DNA of 64,000 nucleotides from Microbacterium sp. BK668 (GCF_004362195.1 NZ_SNWG01000001.1:1426001-1490000), one strand, 5' to 3'. Shown: positions 20,920 to 30,222, numbered from the stretch's first letter. Notes: generated from the letters alone by a model not told the origin. Numbers and translations: made by a program.

Positions 20920-21687
20920 TCAGACGTCGGTGACGGATGCCGCGCCCGCGGCGTAGCCCTCCGCCCACGACTCGCGCGATCCGGTGTGGAAGAGATCGCG
21001 CTCCCGTTCGCGCACGATGCTGCGCGCCCCCGGCAGGTCGAGATCGCCGACGAGGTCGCCTCGCCCGCGCACGATCGCGACCGGGATGCCCGTCGTCTTG
21101 CGCTTGACGAGGTCTGCTGCGGCGGCGAGTTCGTCGGCGACGCACGGGAGCGTCACGACGAGCGACCGGCCGGCGGAGTCCACGCGGCCGCGGTGGTCGT
21201 CGAAGACGCGCACCCCGGCGGCCCCGATCGCCGAGTCGGTCTGGCCCTCGCGCCACGCGCGCCCCAGCGTGTCGGACACGATCACCCCGACGCGGACGCC
21301 GGTCGCCGCACGCAGCCCGGCGACGAGGGCGCGGGCCGAGGCATCCGGATCCTCAGGGAGCAGCAACACCGTCCCCTCGGGCGTGTTGCTCGCGTCGACC
21401 CCCGCCGCCGCGGCGATGATTCCGAGGCGGCTCTCGACGATGCGCACCCGATCGTCCGCCGAGACCGCGACCACGCGAACCGTCTCCGCCTCGATCGCGG
21501 CCGTGCGGTCGTCGGCGGGGACGATCCGGCCCTCGGCCTTCGACACGATCTTCGAGGTCACGACGAGGATGTCGCCGTCCTGGAGGTCGGCTGCGGCGAC
21601 GGCGATGACGGCGACCAGGTCGTCGCCGGGTCGGATCTCGGGGATGCCGAGCACGGGCAGGACGGTCAGCGCGGCGGGCTGAGGCAT
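20920..21687 (-). CDS. cofE: coenzyme F420-0:L-glutamate ligase
   Basis: A 255-residue GTP-dependent ligase that adds glutamates to F420-0. The N-terminal [19 protein letters not shown] and [20 protein letters not shown] are family hallmarks, as is [18 protein letters not shown]. Unlike mycobacterial FbiB (about 450 residues) there is no C-terminal FMN-binding nitroreductase-like domain. ATG 21687 has TAGCGT exactly 6 nt upstream. Divergent from cofD across 38 bp, so both promoters face each other. Confidence 0.95.
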   Translation of the reverse strand: MPQPAALTVLPVLGIPEIRPGDDLVAVIAVAAADLQDGDILVVTSKIVSKAEGRIVPADDRTAAIEAETVRVVAVSADDRVRIVESRLGIIAAAAGVDASNTPEGTVLLLPEDPDASARALVAGLRAATGVRVGVIVSDTLGRAWREGQTDSAIGAAGVRVFDDHRGRVDSAGRSLVVTLPCVADELAAAADLVKRKTTGIPVAIVRGRGDLVGDLDLPGARSIVRERERDLFHTGSRESWAEGYAAGAASVTDV

Positions 21688-21725
21688 CCCGCCACGCTAT
21701 CAATCGTGCGGGTAGGCTCCCGTGG

Positions 21726-22832
21726 GTGCGCGACGACCGGGAGCAGAGGCTCGACCCTCCGACGAGTGCAAGCGCTGGGACCGAGACGAGTGCAGGGACC
21801 GGGACGAGCCCAAGGACCGAGACGAGCCCAGGGACCGGGACGAGCCCAGAAGCCGGCGGCGCGGAGGGGCCGAACGTGGTGCTCCTCGCCGGGGGCGCGG
21901 GCGGATCGACCTTCGCGGTCGGCCTGCGCGACGTCATCGCCGAGCGAGGCGGCCACCTCACCGTCATCTGCAACACCGCCGACGACCTGTGGGTGCACGG
22001 ACTGCGCATCCAGCCCGACGTCGACTCGATGCTCTACGGGCTCGCGGGGGTCAAGGATCGCGAGCGCGGCTGGGGTCGCGCCGGCGACTCGGACCGCGTC
22101 TCGCACGAGCTCGCCGAGTGGGGGCTCGGCTGGGACTGGTTCACCCTCGGCGACCTCGATCTCGGCACTCACATCGCCCGCACCGCCTGGCTCCGCGGCG
22201 GCGTCGACGTCGCCGCGGTCGTGGAGCGCCTCTCCGCCCGTTGGCCGCTCGGTGCGACGCTGCTGCCGATGACCCAGGCCGAGGTCTCGACCTTCGTCGA
22301 TCTCGGCGACGAGACGATCCACTTCCAGGAGTGGTGGACGCGGTATCGGGCGAAGCGCGAGCCGGTCGCGTTCGCGAATCCGGGGATGGATGCCGCGACC
22401 CCGGCCCCCGGCATCCTGGAAGCCCTGGAACAGGCCGACGTGATCGTGCTCGCGCCGTCGAACCCGGTCGTCTCGATCGGCACGATCCTGGCGGTGCCGG
22501 GCGTGCGCGAGGCGATCCTGGCGTCGCCGGCGCCCGTCGTCGGGGTCTCGCCCATCATCGGCGGATCGCCCGTGCGCGGCATGGCCGACGTGTGCTTGCG
22601 CGTCGTCGGAGCCGAGTGCTCCGCGTCCGGCGTCGCCGGCCTGTACGGGGCGCGCGACGACGGCGGACTGCTCGACGCGTGGCTCATCGCGGAGGAGGAC
22701 GCCGGCGAAGCTGCGGCGATCGAGGGGCTCGGCATCCGTCCCGTCGTCCGCCCGCTGTGGATGAGGGACGTCCCGCTCACGCGCGCCCTCGCTTCCGACG
22801 CGCTCGCCGCGGCGGCGACCGCGACGAGCTGA
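21726..22832 (+). CDS. cofD: 2-phospho-L-lactate (phosphoenolpyruvate) transferase
   Basis: A 368-residue enzyme moving the phospholactyl/enolpyruvyl group from its guanosine carrier to FO in F420 synthesis (FbiA/CofD). VVLLAGGAGGSTFAVGL (glycine loop), CNTADDLWVHGLRIQPD, HFQEWWTRYRAKREP and LAPSNPVVSIGTILAVPG are clear. GTG 21726 has TAGGCT 7 nt upstream. The first 50 residues are a Thr/Gly/Ser-rich repeat absent from other FbiA proteins. An internal GTG at 21876, with GGAGGGG before it, would give the usual 318-residue form; the repeats keep frame, so both starts are possible. Confidence 0.93.
   Translation: MRDDREQRLDPPTSASAGTETSAGTGTSPRTETSPGTGTSPEAGGAEGPNVVLLAGGAGGSTFAVGLRDVIAERGGHLTVICNTADDLWVHGLRIQPDVDSMLYGLAGVKDRERGWGRAGDSDRVSHELAEWGLGWDWFTLGDLDLGTHIARTAWLRGGVDVAAVVERLSARWPLGATLLPMTQAEVSTFVDLGDETIHFQEWWTRYRAKREPVAFANPGMDAATPAPGILEALEQADVIVLAPSNPVVSIGTILAVPGVREAILASPAPVVGVSPIIGGSPVRGMADVCLRVVGAECSASGVAGLYGARDDGGLLDAWLIAEEDAGEAAAIEGLGIRPVVRPLWMRDVPLTRALASDALAAAATATS
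21777..21848 (+). repeat. 4 x 18-bp repeat in the cofD 5' region
   Basis: Four units of 18 bp (21777, 21795, 21813, 21831), consensus GGGACCGNGACGAGCCCA. The unit length is a multiple of three and encodes GTETS/GTGTSP-like repeats in the cofD frame. Confidence 0.85.
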
Positions 22833-22894
22833 CGCCCCCTGCCTCTTGCGCCGGCGGCGCCGGACCTTAACCATGGGGACACAGCCGGAAACAG

Positions 22895-22911
22895 GCATGA
22901 AACCTTCATGC
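22895..22911. promoter_or_regulatory. palindromic operator candidate before the pyrimidine/F420 operon
   Basis: GCATGAA-acc-TTCATGC is a perfect 7+3+7 inverted repeat, about 90 bp before the first gene of the 12-gene operon and 60 bp after cofD. AT-rich for this genome. The regulator is unknown; none is encoded in the cluster. Confidence 0.55.
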
Positions 22912-23000
22912 TCTGGAATGCAGGAACCGGCACGGAGATGCCCGAGCCAGACGCGACGCCGATGTCGTGTCCGACCCGACGGCGCGACATGGAGGCGGCT

Positions 23001-23849
23001 ATGGCTGTAGTTCGAGCGGCGATCACGCAGACGACCTGGACGGGCGACAAAGAGTCCATGCTCGACAAGCACGAGCAGTTCGCGCGGGATGCCGCGGCTC
23101 AGGGAGCGCAGGTCGTGTGCTTCCAGGAGCTGTTCTACGGTCCCTACTTCGGCATCACGCAGGACAAGAAGTACTACCGGTTCGCCGAACCCGCGGACGG
23201 CCCCATCGTGCAGCGATTCGCCGCGCTCGCGAAGGAGCTCGGGCTCGTCTCCGTGCTGCCGATCTACGAAGAGGCCGAGACCGGGGTGTATTACAACACC
23301 TCGGTGCTCGTCGATGCGGACGGCACGATCCTCGGCAAGTACCGCAAGCACCACCTCCCGCACCTCGACCGGTTCTGGGAGAAGTTCTACTTCCGGCCCG
23401 GCAACGTCGGGTACCCGGTCTTCGACACCGCCGTCGGGCGGATCGGGATGTACATCTGCTACGACCGGCACTTCCCCGAAGGCTGGCGAGAGCTGGGCCT
23501 CAACGACGCCCACATGGTCTTCAACCCCAACGCGACGAAGCCCGGTCTGTCGAACCGGCTGTGGGAGATCGAGGGCCCGGCGGCCGCGGTCGCGAACGGC
23601 TACTTCGTGCTGCAGCCCAACCGCGTGGGGCGGGAGGACAACGAGTACGGCGAGCTCGCCGTCGACTTCTACGGCACGAGCCAGGTGATCGACCCGCGCG
23701 GGAACTTCGTCGGCGAGCGCGGATCCGGCGACCACGAGGAACTGCTCGTGCGCGACCTCGAACTCGACATGGTCCGCGAGATGCGCGACGACTGGCAGTT
23801 CTACCGCGATCGCCGGCCGGACTCCTACACGAAGATCGCGCAGCCGTAA
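23001..23849 (+). CDS. beta-ureidopropionase-like carbon-nitrogen hydrolase
   Basis: A 282-residue nitrilase-superfamily enzyme expected to hydrolyse N-carbamoyl-beta-alanine (or an N-carbamoyl amino acid) to amino acid, CO2 and NH3. The catalytic triad is visible: Glu in CFQELFYGPYFG, Lys in YRKHHLPHLDRFWEKFYF, Cys in MYICYDRHFPEGWRELG. ATG 23001 follows GGAGG at 5 nt. First gene of a long operon; 10 bp from the dihydropyrimidinase gene, which makes its substrate. The exact side-chain specificity cannot be read; N-carbamoyl-D-amino acid hydrolase is the alternative. Confidence 0.92.
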   Translation: MAVVRAAITQTTWTGDKESMLDKHEQFARDAAAQGAQVVCFQELFYGPYFGITQDKKYYRFAEPADGPIVQRFAALAKELGLVSVLPIYEEAETGVYYNTSVLVDADGTILGKYRKHHLPHLDRFWEKFYFRPGNVGYPVFDTAVGRIGMYICYDRHFPEGWRELGLNDAHMVFNPNATKPGLSNRLWEIEGPAAAVANGYFVLQPNRVGREDNEYGELAVDFYGTSQVIDPRGNFVGERGSGDHEELLVRDLELDMVREMRDDWQFYRDRRPDSYTKIAQP

Positions 23850-23859
23850 GGAGAGCGCC

Positions 23860-25296
23860 ATGGCCACCACACTCATCAAGGGCGGCACCGTCGTCTCGGC
23901 GACGGGACGCGCCGAGGCCGACGTCCTCATCGACGGCGAGACGATCGTCGCCGTGCTGGCACCCGGCTCGCAGCTGCTCGGGACGGATGTCGCGGCATCC
24001 GTCGACACCGTCCTCGACGCCACCGGCAAGTACGTGATCCCCGGCGGCATCGACGCGCACACGCACATGCAGCTTCCCTTCGGCGGCACCTCTGCCAGCG
24101 ACACCTTCGAGACGGGGACGCGCGCCGCGGCATGGGGCGGCACGACGACGATCATCGACTTCGCCGTGCAGACCTACGGGACGAAGGTGCAGGACGGGCT
24201 CGCGAAGTGGCACGACCTCGCCGCGGGGAACTGCGCCATCGATTACGGCTTCCACCAGATCATCGGCGGGATCGACGATGACTCGCTGAGGTTCATGCCG
24301 GCCCTCATCGACGAGGGCATCACGAGCTTCAAGCTCTTCATGGCGTATCCCGGCGTCTTCTACTCGGACGACGCCCAGGTGCTTCAAGCGATGCAGGTCT
24401 CGCGCGAGACGGGCCTGCTGACGATGATGCACGCCGAGAACGGGCCCGCCATCGACGTGCTCGCCAAGCAGCTCGTCGAGCAGGGCAAGACCTCGCCGTA
24501 CTTCCACGGCGTAGCCCGCGCCTGGCAGATGGAGGAGGAGGCGACGCACCGTGCGATCATGCTCGCCGACGTCACGGGGGCACCGCTGTACGTCGTGCAC
24601 GTGAGCGCCAAGCAGGCCGTCGAGCAGCTCGCGTGGGCTCGCGACAAGGGGCAGAACGTGTTCGGTGAGACGTGCCCGCAGTATCTGTACCTGTCGCTCG
24701 AGGAGCAGCTCGGCGCGTCCAGCGACGAATGGGGCGACTTCGAGGGCGCGAAGTGGGTGTGCTCCACACCGCTGCGCTCGCGCGCGGAGGGCCACCAGGA
24801 CCACATGTGGCAGGCGCTGCGCACCAACGACCTGCAGATGGTCTCGACCGACCACTGCCCGTTCTGCATGAAGGATCAGAAGGAGCTGGGGCTCGGCGAC
24901 TTCCGCAAGATCCCGAACGGCATCGGCTCGATCGAGCACCGCATGGACCTCATGTATCAGGGCGTCGTCACCGGGAAGATCACGCTCGAGCGGTGGGTCG
25001 AGCTCACCTCGACGACGCCGGCGCGCATGTTCGGGCTGTACGGCCGCAAGGGCGTGATCCAGCCGGGTGCCGACGGCGACGTCGTGATCTACGACCCGAA
25101 CGGGCACACGTCGATCGGCCTGGGAAAGACCCACCACATGAACATGGACTACTCCGCATGGGAGGGCTACGAGATCGACGGGCACGTCGACACGGTGCTC
25201 TCGCGCGGCAAGGTGATCGTCGACCACGGCGAGTACCTCGGATCCAAGGGCGACGGCCGCTACCTCAAGCGCGGTCTCTCGCAGTACCTCCAGTGA
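23860..25296 (+). CDS. hydA: dihydropyrimidinase / D-hydantoinase
   Basis: A 478-residue dinuclear zinc amidohydrolase opening dihydropyrimidine or hydantoin rings. Metal ligands are visible: GGIDAHTHMQ (HxH), the Lys of TSFKLFMAYPG (carbamylated in the family), LTMMHAEN, VVHVSAK, and the Asp of MVSTDHCPF. AAGGAG precedes ATG 23860. It lies between the carbamoyl hydrolase and the LLM oxidoreductase, matching steps 1-3 of reductive pyrimidine breakdown. A hydantoin-specific role is possible; sequence alone does not separate the two. Confidence 0.95.
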   Translation: MATTLIKGGTVVSATGRAEADVLIDGETIVAVLAPGSQLLGTDVAASVDTVLDATGKYVIPGGIDAHTHMQLPFGGTSASDTFETGTRAAAWGGTTTIIDFAVQTYGTKVQDGLAKWHDLAAGNCAIDYGFHQIIGGIDDDSLRFMPALIDEGITSFKLFMAYPGVFYSDDAQVLQAMQVSRETGLLTMMHAENGPAIDVLAKQLVEQGKTSPYFHGVARAWQMEEEATHRAIMLADVTGAPLYVVHVSAKQAVEQLAWARDKGQNVFGETCPQYLYLSLEEQLGASSDEWGDFEGAKWVCSTPLRSRAEGHQDHMWQALRTNDLQMVSTDHCPFCMKDQKELGLGDFRKIPNGIGSIEHRMDLMYQGVVTGKITLERWVELTSTTPARMFGLYGRKGVIQPGADGDVVIYDPNGHTSIGLGKTHHMNMDYSAWEGYEIDGHVDTVLSRGKVIVDHGEYLGSKGDGRYLKRGLSQYLQ

Positions 25297-25312
25297 ACGA
25301 AGGCGAGTGACC

Positions 25313-26329
25313 ATGGATTTCGGCGTCGTCCTGCAGACCAACCCGCCCGCCGCGCGGACGGTGCAGCTCGCGAAGCTCGCGGAGGCGCACGGCTTCAGCC
25401 ACGTGTGGACGTTCGACTCGCACCTCCTGTGGGAGGAGCCGTACGTCATCTACTCGGCGATCCTCGCCCAGACGCAGCGGGTCACCGTGGGTCCGTTCGT
25501 GACGAACCCGTCCACCCGGGACTGGACGGTCACGGCATCCGTCTTCGCGACTTTGAACGAGATGTACGGCAATCGCACGATCTGCGGCATCGGCCGGGGC
25601 GATTCGGCCGTGCGCGTCACGAACGGGCAGCCGGCCTCGCTCGCCGAGCTCCGCGAGTCGATCCACGTCATCCGCGAGCTGGGCAACTCGCGTCCCGTCG
25701 AGTACAAGGGCGCGACGCTGCAGTTCCCGTGGAGCCGCGGCTCGTCGCTCGACGTGTGGGTCGCCGCGTACGGTCCGCTCGCCCTCAAGCTCGCGGGGGA
25801 GGTCGGCGACGGCTTCATCCTGCAGCTCGCGGACGTCGACATCGCCGCGTGGATGATCAAGACGGTGAGGGATGCCGCGGCGAACGTCGGCCGCGACCCC
25901 GACGCGCTCGCGTTCTGCGTGGCAGCGCCGATGTACATCGGCACCGACCGGGCGCACATGCGGGACCAGTGCCGCTGGTTCGGCGGGATGGTCGGCAATC
26001 ACGTCGCCGACATCGTGAAGAAGTACGGCCACCACGGCGCGGTGCCCGACGCGCTCACCGACTACATCGCCGGGCGCACCGGATACGACTACAACACCCA
26101 TGGGCGCGCCGACAACGACCACGTCGACTTCGTTCCGGACGAGATCGTCGACCGCTTCTGCATCCTCGGGACCGCCGACGAGCACATCGACAAGCTGCGG
26201 CAGCTGTCGTCTCTCGGTGTGACGCAGTTCGCGGGGTACCTGCAGCATGACAACAAGGAAGAGACGCTGCGGGTCTACGGCGAGCGCGTCATCCCGGCCA
26301 TCGCCGAGCACGTCGCGGCCAAGTCGTGA
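25313..26329 (+). CDS. LLM-class oxidoreductase (F420- or FMN-dependent), TIGR03842-like
   Basis: A 338-residue bacterial-luciferase-like TIM-barrel flavin enzyme. FGVVLQTNPPAARTVQLAKLAE is at the N-terminus, HVWTFDSHLLWEEPYVIYSAI carries the cofactor-edge residues, and TICGIGRGDSAVRVTNGQP is the phosphate loop seen in F420-using relatives. It overlaps the following permease start (GTGA). Its position between dihydropyrimidinase and importer, with F420 synthesis genes downstream, suggests it reduces the pyrimidine ring in place of dihydropyrimidine dehydrogenase. That role is inference; an FMN-dependent role is the alternative. Confidence 0.9.
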   Translation: MDFGVVLQTNPPAARTVQLAKLAEAHGFSHVWTFDSHLLWEEPYVIYSAILAQTQRVTVGPFVTNPSTRDWTVTASVFATLNEMYGNRTICGIGRGDSAVRVTNGQPASLAELRESIHVIRELGNSRPVEYKGATLQFPWSRGSSLDVWVAAYGPLALKLAGEVGDGFILQLADVDIAAWMIKTVRDAAANVGRDPDALAFCVAAPMYIGTDRAHMRDQCRWFGGMVGNHVADIVKKYGHHGAVPDALTDYIAGRTGYDYNTHGRADNDHVDFVPDEIVDRFCILGTADEHIDKLRQLSSLGVTQFAGYLQHDNKEETLRVYGERVIPAIAEHVAAKS

Positions 26330-27294
26330 CCGTGCCGCCCGACACGATCGCCGCGCAGGCGCCGCTGCCGGACGCGATGCTGCCCACGCGCCGCCGCCGC
26401 GCCGGCCGGCGCTCGCGCATGGCGATCGTGTGGGGCGTGCTCGGCGTCGTCGCCGTCGTCGCGCTGTGGGAGCTGTACAAGCTCTTCGGCCCCGCGGAAG
26501 GCGTGGTGGTCGGGGGAACGGGCGAGGCAGGGTCGGGTTTCCTCATCCTGCCGCGCACGCACGACCGGGCCATGCCGCACGTGTGGGACATGGGCGCGCG
26601 CCTGTTCGCGCCGACGAGCGGCGGCGACACCCCTCCGCTGTGGATCACCGTCGTGGCCGCGGGGCTCGTCACGCTCGGGATCGCCGCGGTCGGGTGGGCG
26701 CTCGGCGTGGTGGTCGGAGCAGTCCTCGGGGCGCTCATGCAGCGCTGGCGCCTGGCCGAGTGGGGACTCCTGCCGTGGATCGTCGTCAGCCAGACCGTGC
26801 CGCTCATCGCCTTCGCGCCCGTCGTGAACGCGATCGGCAACCAGATAGACCGCGATGTCGCGCCGTGGCCGCAATGGCTCTCGGTGGCGATCATCGCGTC
26901 GTATCTCGCGTTCTTCCCGGTCGCCATCGGGATGCTGCGCGGGCTCTCCGCGCCGGACCGCATCCATCTCGACCTCATGCGCACATACGCGGCCGGCTAC
27001 TGGTCGACGCTGTTCCGCCTGCGCCTGCCCGCCGCCGTGCCGCATCTCCTCCCCGCGCTGCGTCTGGCCGCGGCGAGCGCCGTCGTCGGTGCCGTGGTCG
27101 CAGAGGTGTCGATCGGCATGCGCGGTGGGATCGGGCGGATGCTCATCCAGCTTGCGGGGCAGGCCTCCAGCGATCCCGCCGCTCCCTGGGGACCCACATT
27201 CGGAACCATCGGCCTGGGACTGATCGCGGCGTCCGCGATCGCGGTGCTCGGCTGGACACTGTCGAACTACCGCCGAGGCGAGGAGAACGGATGA
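26326..27294 (+). CDS. ABC importer permease (SsuC/ThiX type)
   Basis: A 322-residue membrane protein with about six helices (first at MAIVWGVLGVVAVVALWELY) and the EAA-like loop DLMRTYAAGYWSTLFRLRLP. A hydrophilic stretch after helix 1 is longer than usual. GTG 26326 overlaps the LLM stop. With 28115-28894 it forms a hetero-dimeric channel for the binding protein at 28957. Confidence 0.92.
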   Translation: MTVPPDTIAAQAPLPDAMLPTRRRRAGRRSRMAIVWGVLGVVAVVALWELYKLFGPAEGVVVGGTGEAGSGFLILPRTHDRAMPHVWDMGARLFAPTSGGDTPPLWITVVAAGLVTLGIAAVGWALGVVVGAVLGALMQRWRLAEWGLLPWIVVSQTVPLIAFAPVVNAIGNQIDRDVAPWPQWLSVAIIASYLAFFPVAIGMLRGLSAPDRIHLDLMRTYAAGYWSTLFRLRLPAAVPHLLPALRLAAASAVVGAVVAEVSIGMRGGIGRMLIQLAGQASSDPAAPWGPTFGTIGLGLIAASAIAVLGWTLSNYRRGEENG

Positions 27295-28118
27295 CCCTTC
27301 CACCGTCCGGCACAGGGCCGGGGCCCTCGGCGGTCAGGGCCGTGACGGCGTCCGGCGTGGGCAAGGTGTTCGCGACGAAGGCCGCCGACGTCGTGGCGCT
27401 GACCGACGTCGAACTCGAGGTCGCGGCGGGGGAGTTCGTCTCTCTCATCGGCCCCTCCGGGTGCGGAAAGTCCACGCTGCTGCGCCTCATCGCCGACCTC
27501 GACGAACCCACGACGGGCCGGCTCGAGATCTTCGGCAAGCCGGCTCAGCGCGCCCGCCTCGACCAGGACTACGGCATCGCGTTCCAGCAGGCCGGGCTCC
27601 TGCCGTGGCGCACGGTGTCGGCGAACATCGTCCTGCCTCTGGAGCTGCAGGGGACGGGGAAGGACGAGCGCGCCGCGCGCGTGCGCGAACTCGTCGATCT
27701 CGTGGGCCTGCGCGAGTTCGCCGACCGCTATCCCGATCAGCTCTCCGGAGGCATGCAGCAGCGCGTCGCCATCGCGCGAGCCCTCGCCGCGCGGCCGCGA
27801 CTGCTGCTCATGGACGAGCCGTTCGGGGCACTCGACGAGATGACGCGCGAATATCTGCAGGTCGAGCTCGCGCGCATCGCCGCCGAGACCGGGGCGGCGG
27901 TGGTCTTCGTCACCCACTCCATCCCCGAGGCGGTCTTCCTGTCCGACCGCGTCGTGGTCATGAGCCCGCGGCCGGGCCGCATCACGGATGTGCTGCCGAC
28001 GGGTCTCGGACCGGTGCGCGACGACGCCCTCCGCGAGTCGCCCGGGTTCTTCGAACGGGTCACGGCAGTGCGCGAGGCCCTGCACGGCGCGCCGGTCGAG
28101 AGGGCGAACGAGCGATGA
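27291..28118 (+). CDS. ABC importer ATP-binding protein (SsuB/ThiZ type)
   Basis: A 275-residue ATPase. Walker A GPSGCGKSTLL, the Q-loop IAFQQAGLLPWRTV, signature LSGGMQQRVAIARALA, Walker B LLMDEPFGALDEMT and the switch His in FVTHSIPEA. It overlaps both neighbours (ATGA on each side), so the three transporter genes are translated as a unit. Confidence 0.95.
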   Translation: MTLPPSGTGPGPSAVRAVTASGVGKVFATKAADVVALTDVELEVAAGEFVSLIGPSGCGKSTLLRLIADLDEPTTGRLEIFGKPAQRARLDQDYGIAFQQAGLLPWRTVSANIVLPLELQGTGKDERAARVRELVDLVGLREFADRYPDQLSGGMQQRVAIARALAARPRLLLMDEPFGALDEMTREYLQVELARIAAETGAAVVFVTHSIPEAVFLSDRVVVMSPRPGRITDVLPTGLGPVRDDALRESPGFFERVTAVREALHGAPVERANER

Positions 28119-28894
28119 CCTCCGTCGCGGCGGCGCGCCCCCTGCCTTCGTGGCTGCGCTGGGTCGCGCCCCTCGCGGTCGGCCTGATCGGCCTCGCGCT
28201 GTGGGCGCTGTGGGTCGCCTCCGGCACCGCGCCGCGCATGCTCCCCAGTCCGCTGGCGATCCTCGAGGAGTTCGTGCTGCGCTGGAACATCATCGCGGCA
28301 GACATGGCGATCACGGCGACGAACGCCCTCGTCGGCCTGATCGCCGGAACAGTGATCGGCATCGTCCTGGCCGGGCTCGCAGCATCCGTCAGAGCAGTCG
28401 ACGGGATGCTGGCGCCGCTCGTGGCCGCGATCGCGGTCGTGCCGATCGTGGCCATCACGCCGATCCTCAACACGATGTTCGGCGCGTCGAGTCAGTTCGG
28501 CCGGCAGGCGGTCGCCGCCATCGCCGCGTTCATCCCGGTCTTCGTGAATGTCCTGCGGGGACTCCGCCAGTCCCGGCCGGTGCATCGCGACCTCTTCCGC
28601 GCGTCCGCCGCGACGAACGCGCAGACCTTCCGATCGCTCACCCTTCCCACGGCTCTGCCGTATCTCATGACCGGGCTGCGGATCGCCGCATCCGTCGCCG
28701 TCATCTCAGCGCTCGTCGCCGAGTACTTCGGGGGCCCGGCCGATGGTGTGGGCACGGCGATCGCGACCTACGCGAAGTCCGGACGCGCCGCCCTCGCGTG
28801 GGCGTACGTGTTCGGCGGCATCCTCATCGGTCTCGCATTCTTCCTCGTGACCTCCGTATTGGAGCGGATCGTCATCAGGAGACCGCCGGCTTAG
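28115..28894 (+). CDS. ABC importer permease (SsuC/ThiX type)
   Basis: A 259-residue second permease with about six helices and the EAA-like loop DLFRASAATNAQTFRSLTLP. Starts in the stop of the ATPase gene. Smaller than the partner permease and without its extra loop, consistent with a heterodimer. Confidence 0.93.
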   Translation: MTSVAAARPLPSWLRWVAPLAVGLIGLALWALWVASGTAPRMLPSPLAILEEFVLRWNIIAADMAITATNALVGLIAGTVIGIVLAGLAASVRAVDGMLAPLVAAIAVVPIVAITPILNTMFGASSQFGRQAVAAIAAFIPVFVNVLRGLRQSRPVHRDLFRASAATNAQTFRSLTLPTALPYLMTGLRIAASVAVISALVAEYFGGPADGVGTAIATYAKSGRAALAWAYVFGGILIGLAFFLVTSVLERIVIRRPPA

Positions 28895-28956
28895 CCGGCA
28901 TCGGCGGCGGGCGGCACCGACCGCGGCCAGGGGCACCATCACAGGAAGGGATCAGC

Positions 28957-30132
28957 ATGAGACACAGCATCCGACGGGGCCTCGCGCTCGCGTCCACCGT
29001 CGCCGTGGCGGCCCTCGCGCTCGCCGCGTGCTCCGCTTCGGGTTCGCCCGACTCGACCGGGGGCGCGGAAGGCGACTTCGAGCCGCTCACCGACATCTCG
29101 CTGCAGCTGCAATGGCTCCCGCAGGCGCAGTTCGCCGGCTACTACGTCGCGCAGGAGAAGGGATACTTCGAGGAAGAGGGGTTCGACAACGTCGACATCG
29201 TCCCCTCCGGCGGCGATATCGTGCCGCAGGACGCCCTCGTCGCCGGCGATGTCGACTTCGCCGTCGCCTGGGTGCCGAAGGTGCTCGGGACGCTCGAGGC
29301 GTCCGGCGTGGAGCTCACCGACATCGCCCAGGTGTTCCAGAAGTCCGGCACGCTCCAGGTCGCGTGGAAGGACTCCGGCATCAGCGACGTGGCCGACTTC
29401 GAGGGGAAGAGGATCGGCTCGTGGGGATTCGGCAACGAGTGGGAGATCTTCGCCGCGATGGCCGCCGAGGGCCTGGACTCGACCAGCGTGTCGATCACGA
29501 CGCAGGACTTCTCGATGAACGCGCTGCTCGACCGCGACGTCGACGCCGCGCAGGCGATGACCTACAACGAGTGGGCGCAGATCCTCGAGGTCGTGAACCC
29601 CGAGACGGGTGAGCTTTACACCTCCGAGGACTTCGACGTCATCTCCTACGAGGACACCGAGGGAGCGATGCTGCAGGACGCCCTGTGGGCAGACACGCAG
29701 CGCCTCGCGGACGACCCCGCCTACGCCGACGCCGCGGTGCGATTCCTCAAGGCGGTCACGAAGGGCTGGCTGTTCGCGCGGGACAATCCGGAGGAGGCGG
29801 CGGAGATCGTCTACGACATCGCTTCCAACGCCGAGGCGGCCTTCCCGGTCGGCCCCGTCCACCAGCTCTGGCAGATGAACGAGGTCAACAAGCTCATCTG
29901 GACGGGCGCAGACTTCGGCGTCATCGACCAGGCCGCGTGGGACAAGACCGTGGAGGGAGCGCTCGCGGCGGTCAATCAGGACGGCCTCAATCTCATCACC
30001 GCCGAGCCCTCCGACACCGCCTTCTCGAACGAGTACATCGAGAAGGCGCTCGCCGAGCTGGCCGATGAGGGGGTCGACGTGTCGGGCGAGTACACGCCGA
30101 TCGAGGTCGCGCTCACCGAGGGCGGCCAGTAG
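28957..30132 (+). CDS. NMT1/THI5-like ABC substrate-binding lipoprotein
   Basis: A 391-residue lipoprotein; lipobox LAAC near residue 25. ISLQLQWLPQAQFAGYYVAQEKG is the hallmark opening of NMT1/THI5-like proteins (ThiY, RibY), many of which bind pyrimidine-like ligands; PSGGDIVPQDALVAGDVDF follows. GGAAGGG precedes ATG 28957. With the upstream permeases and ATPase it forms an importer whose likely ligand is the pyrimidine or hydantoin degraded by this operon (inference from context and family). Confidence 0.93.
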   Translation: MRHSIRRGLALASTVAVAALALAACSASGSPDSTGGAEGDFEPLTDISLQLQWLPQAQFAGYYVAQEKGYFEEEGFDNVDIVPSGGDIVPQDALVAGDVDFAVAWVPKVLGTLEASGVELTDIAQVFQKSGTLQVAWKDSGISDVADFEGKRIGSWGFGNEWEIFAAMAAEGLDSTSVSITTQDFSMNALLDRDVDAAQAMTYNEWAQILEVVNPETGELYTSEDFDVISYEDTEGAMLQDALWADTQRLADDPAYADAAVRFLKAVTKGWLFARDNPEEAAEIVYDIASNAEAAFPVGPVHQLWQMNEVNKLIWTGADFGVIDQAAWDKTVEGALAAVNQDGLNLITAEPSDTAFSNEYIEKALAELADEGVDVSGEYTPIEVALTEGGQ

Positions 30133-30147
30133 AAGGGATGCCGCGTC

Positions 30148-30187
30148 TCCGGTCGCTGAGTGAGCTGCGCCTCGCCCAGCGACCGGA
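30148..30187 (+). repeat. intra-operon hairpin, REP-like
   Basis: TCCGGTCGCTG (30148-30158) and CAGCGACCGGA (30177-30187) form an 11-bp stem between the binding-protein gene and the aminotransferase gene. The GGTCGCTGAGTGAGC part resembles the GGTCGTTGAGCGAGC block of the repeats in fbiC. It may protect the upstream mRNA 3' end or reduce read-through. Confidence 0.65.
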
Positions 30188-30222
30188 GGTTTCGATCCCA
30201 CAGTGCACCCGGGAGGGGGAGA

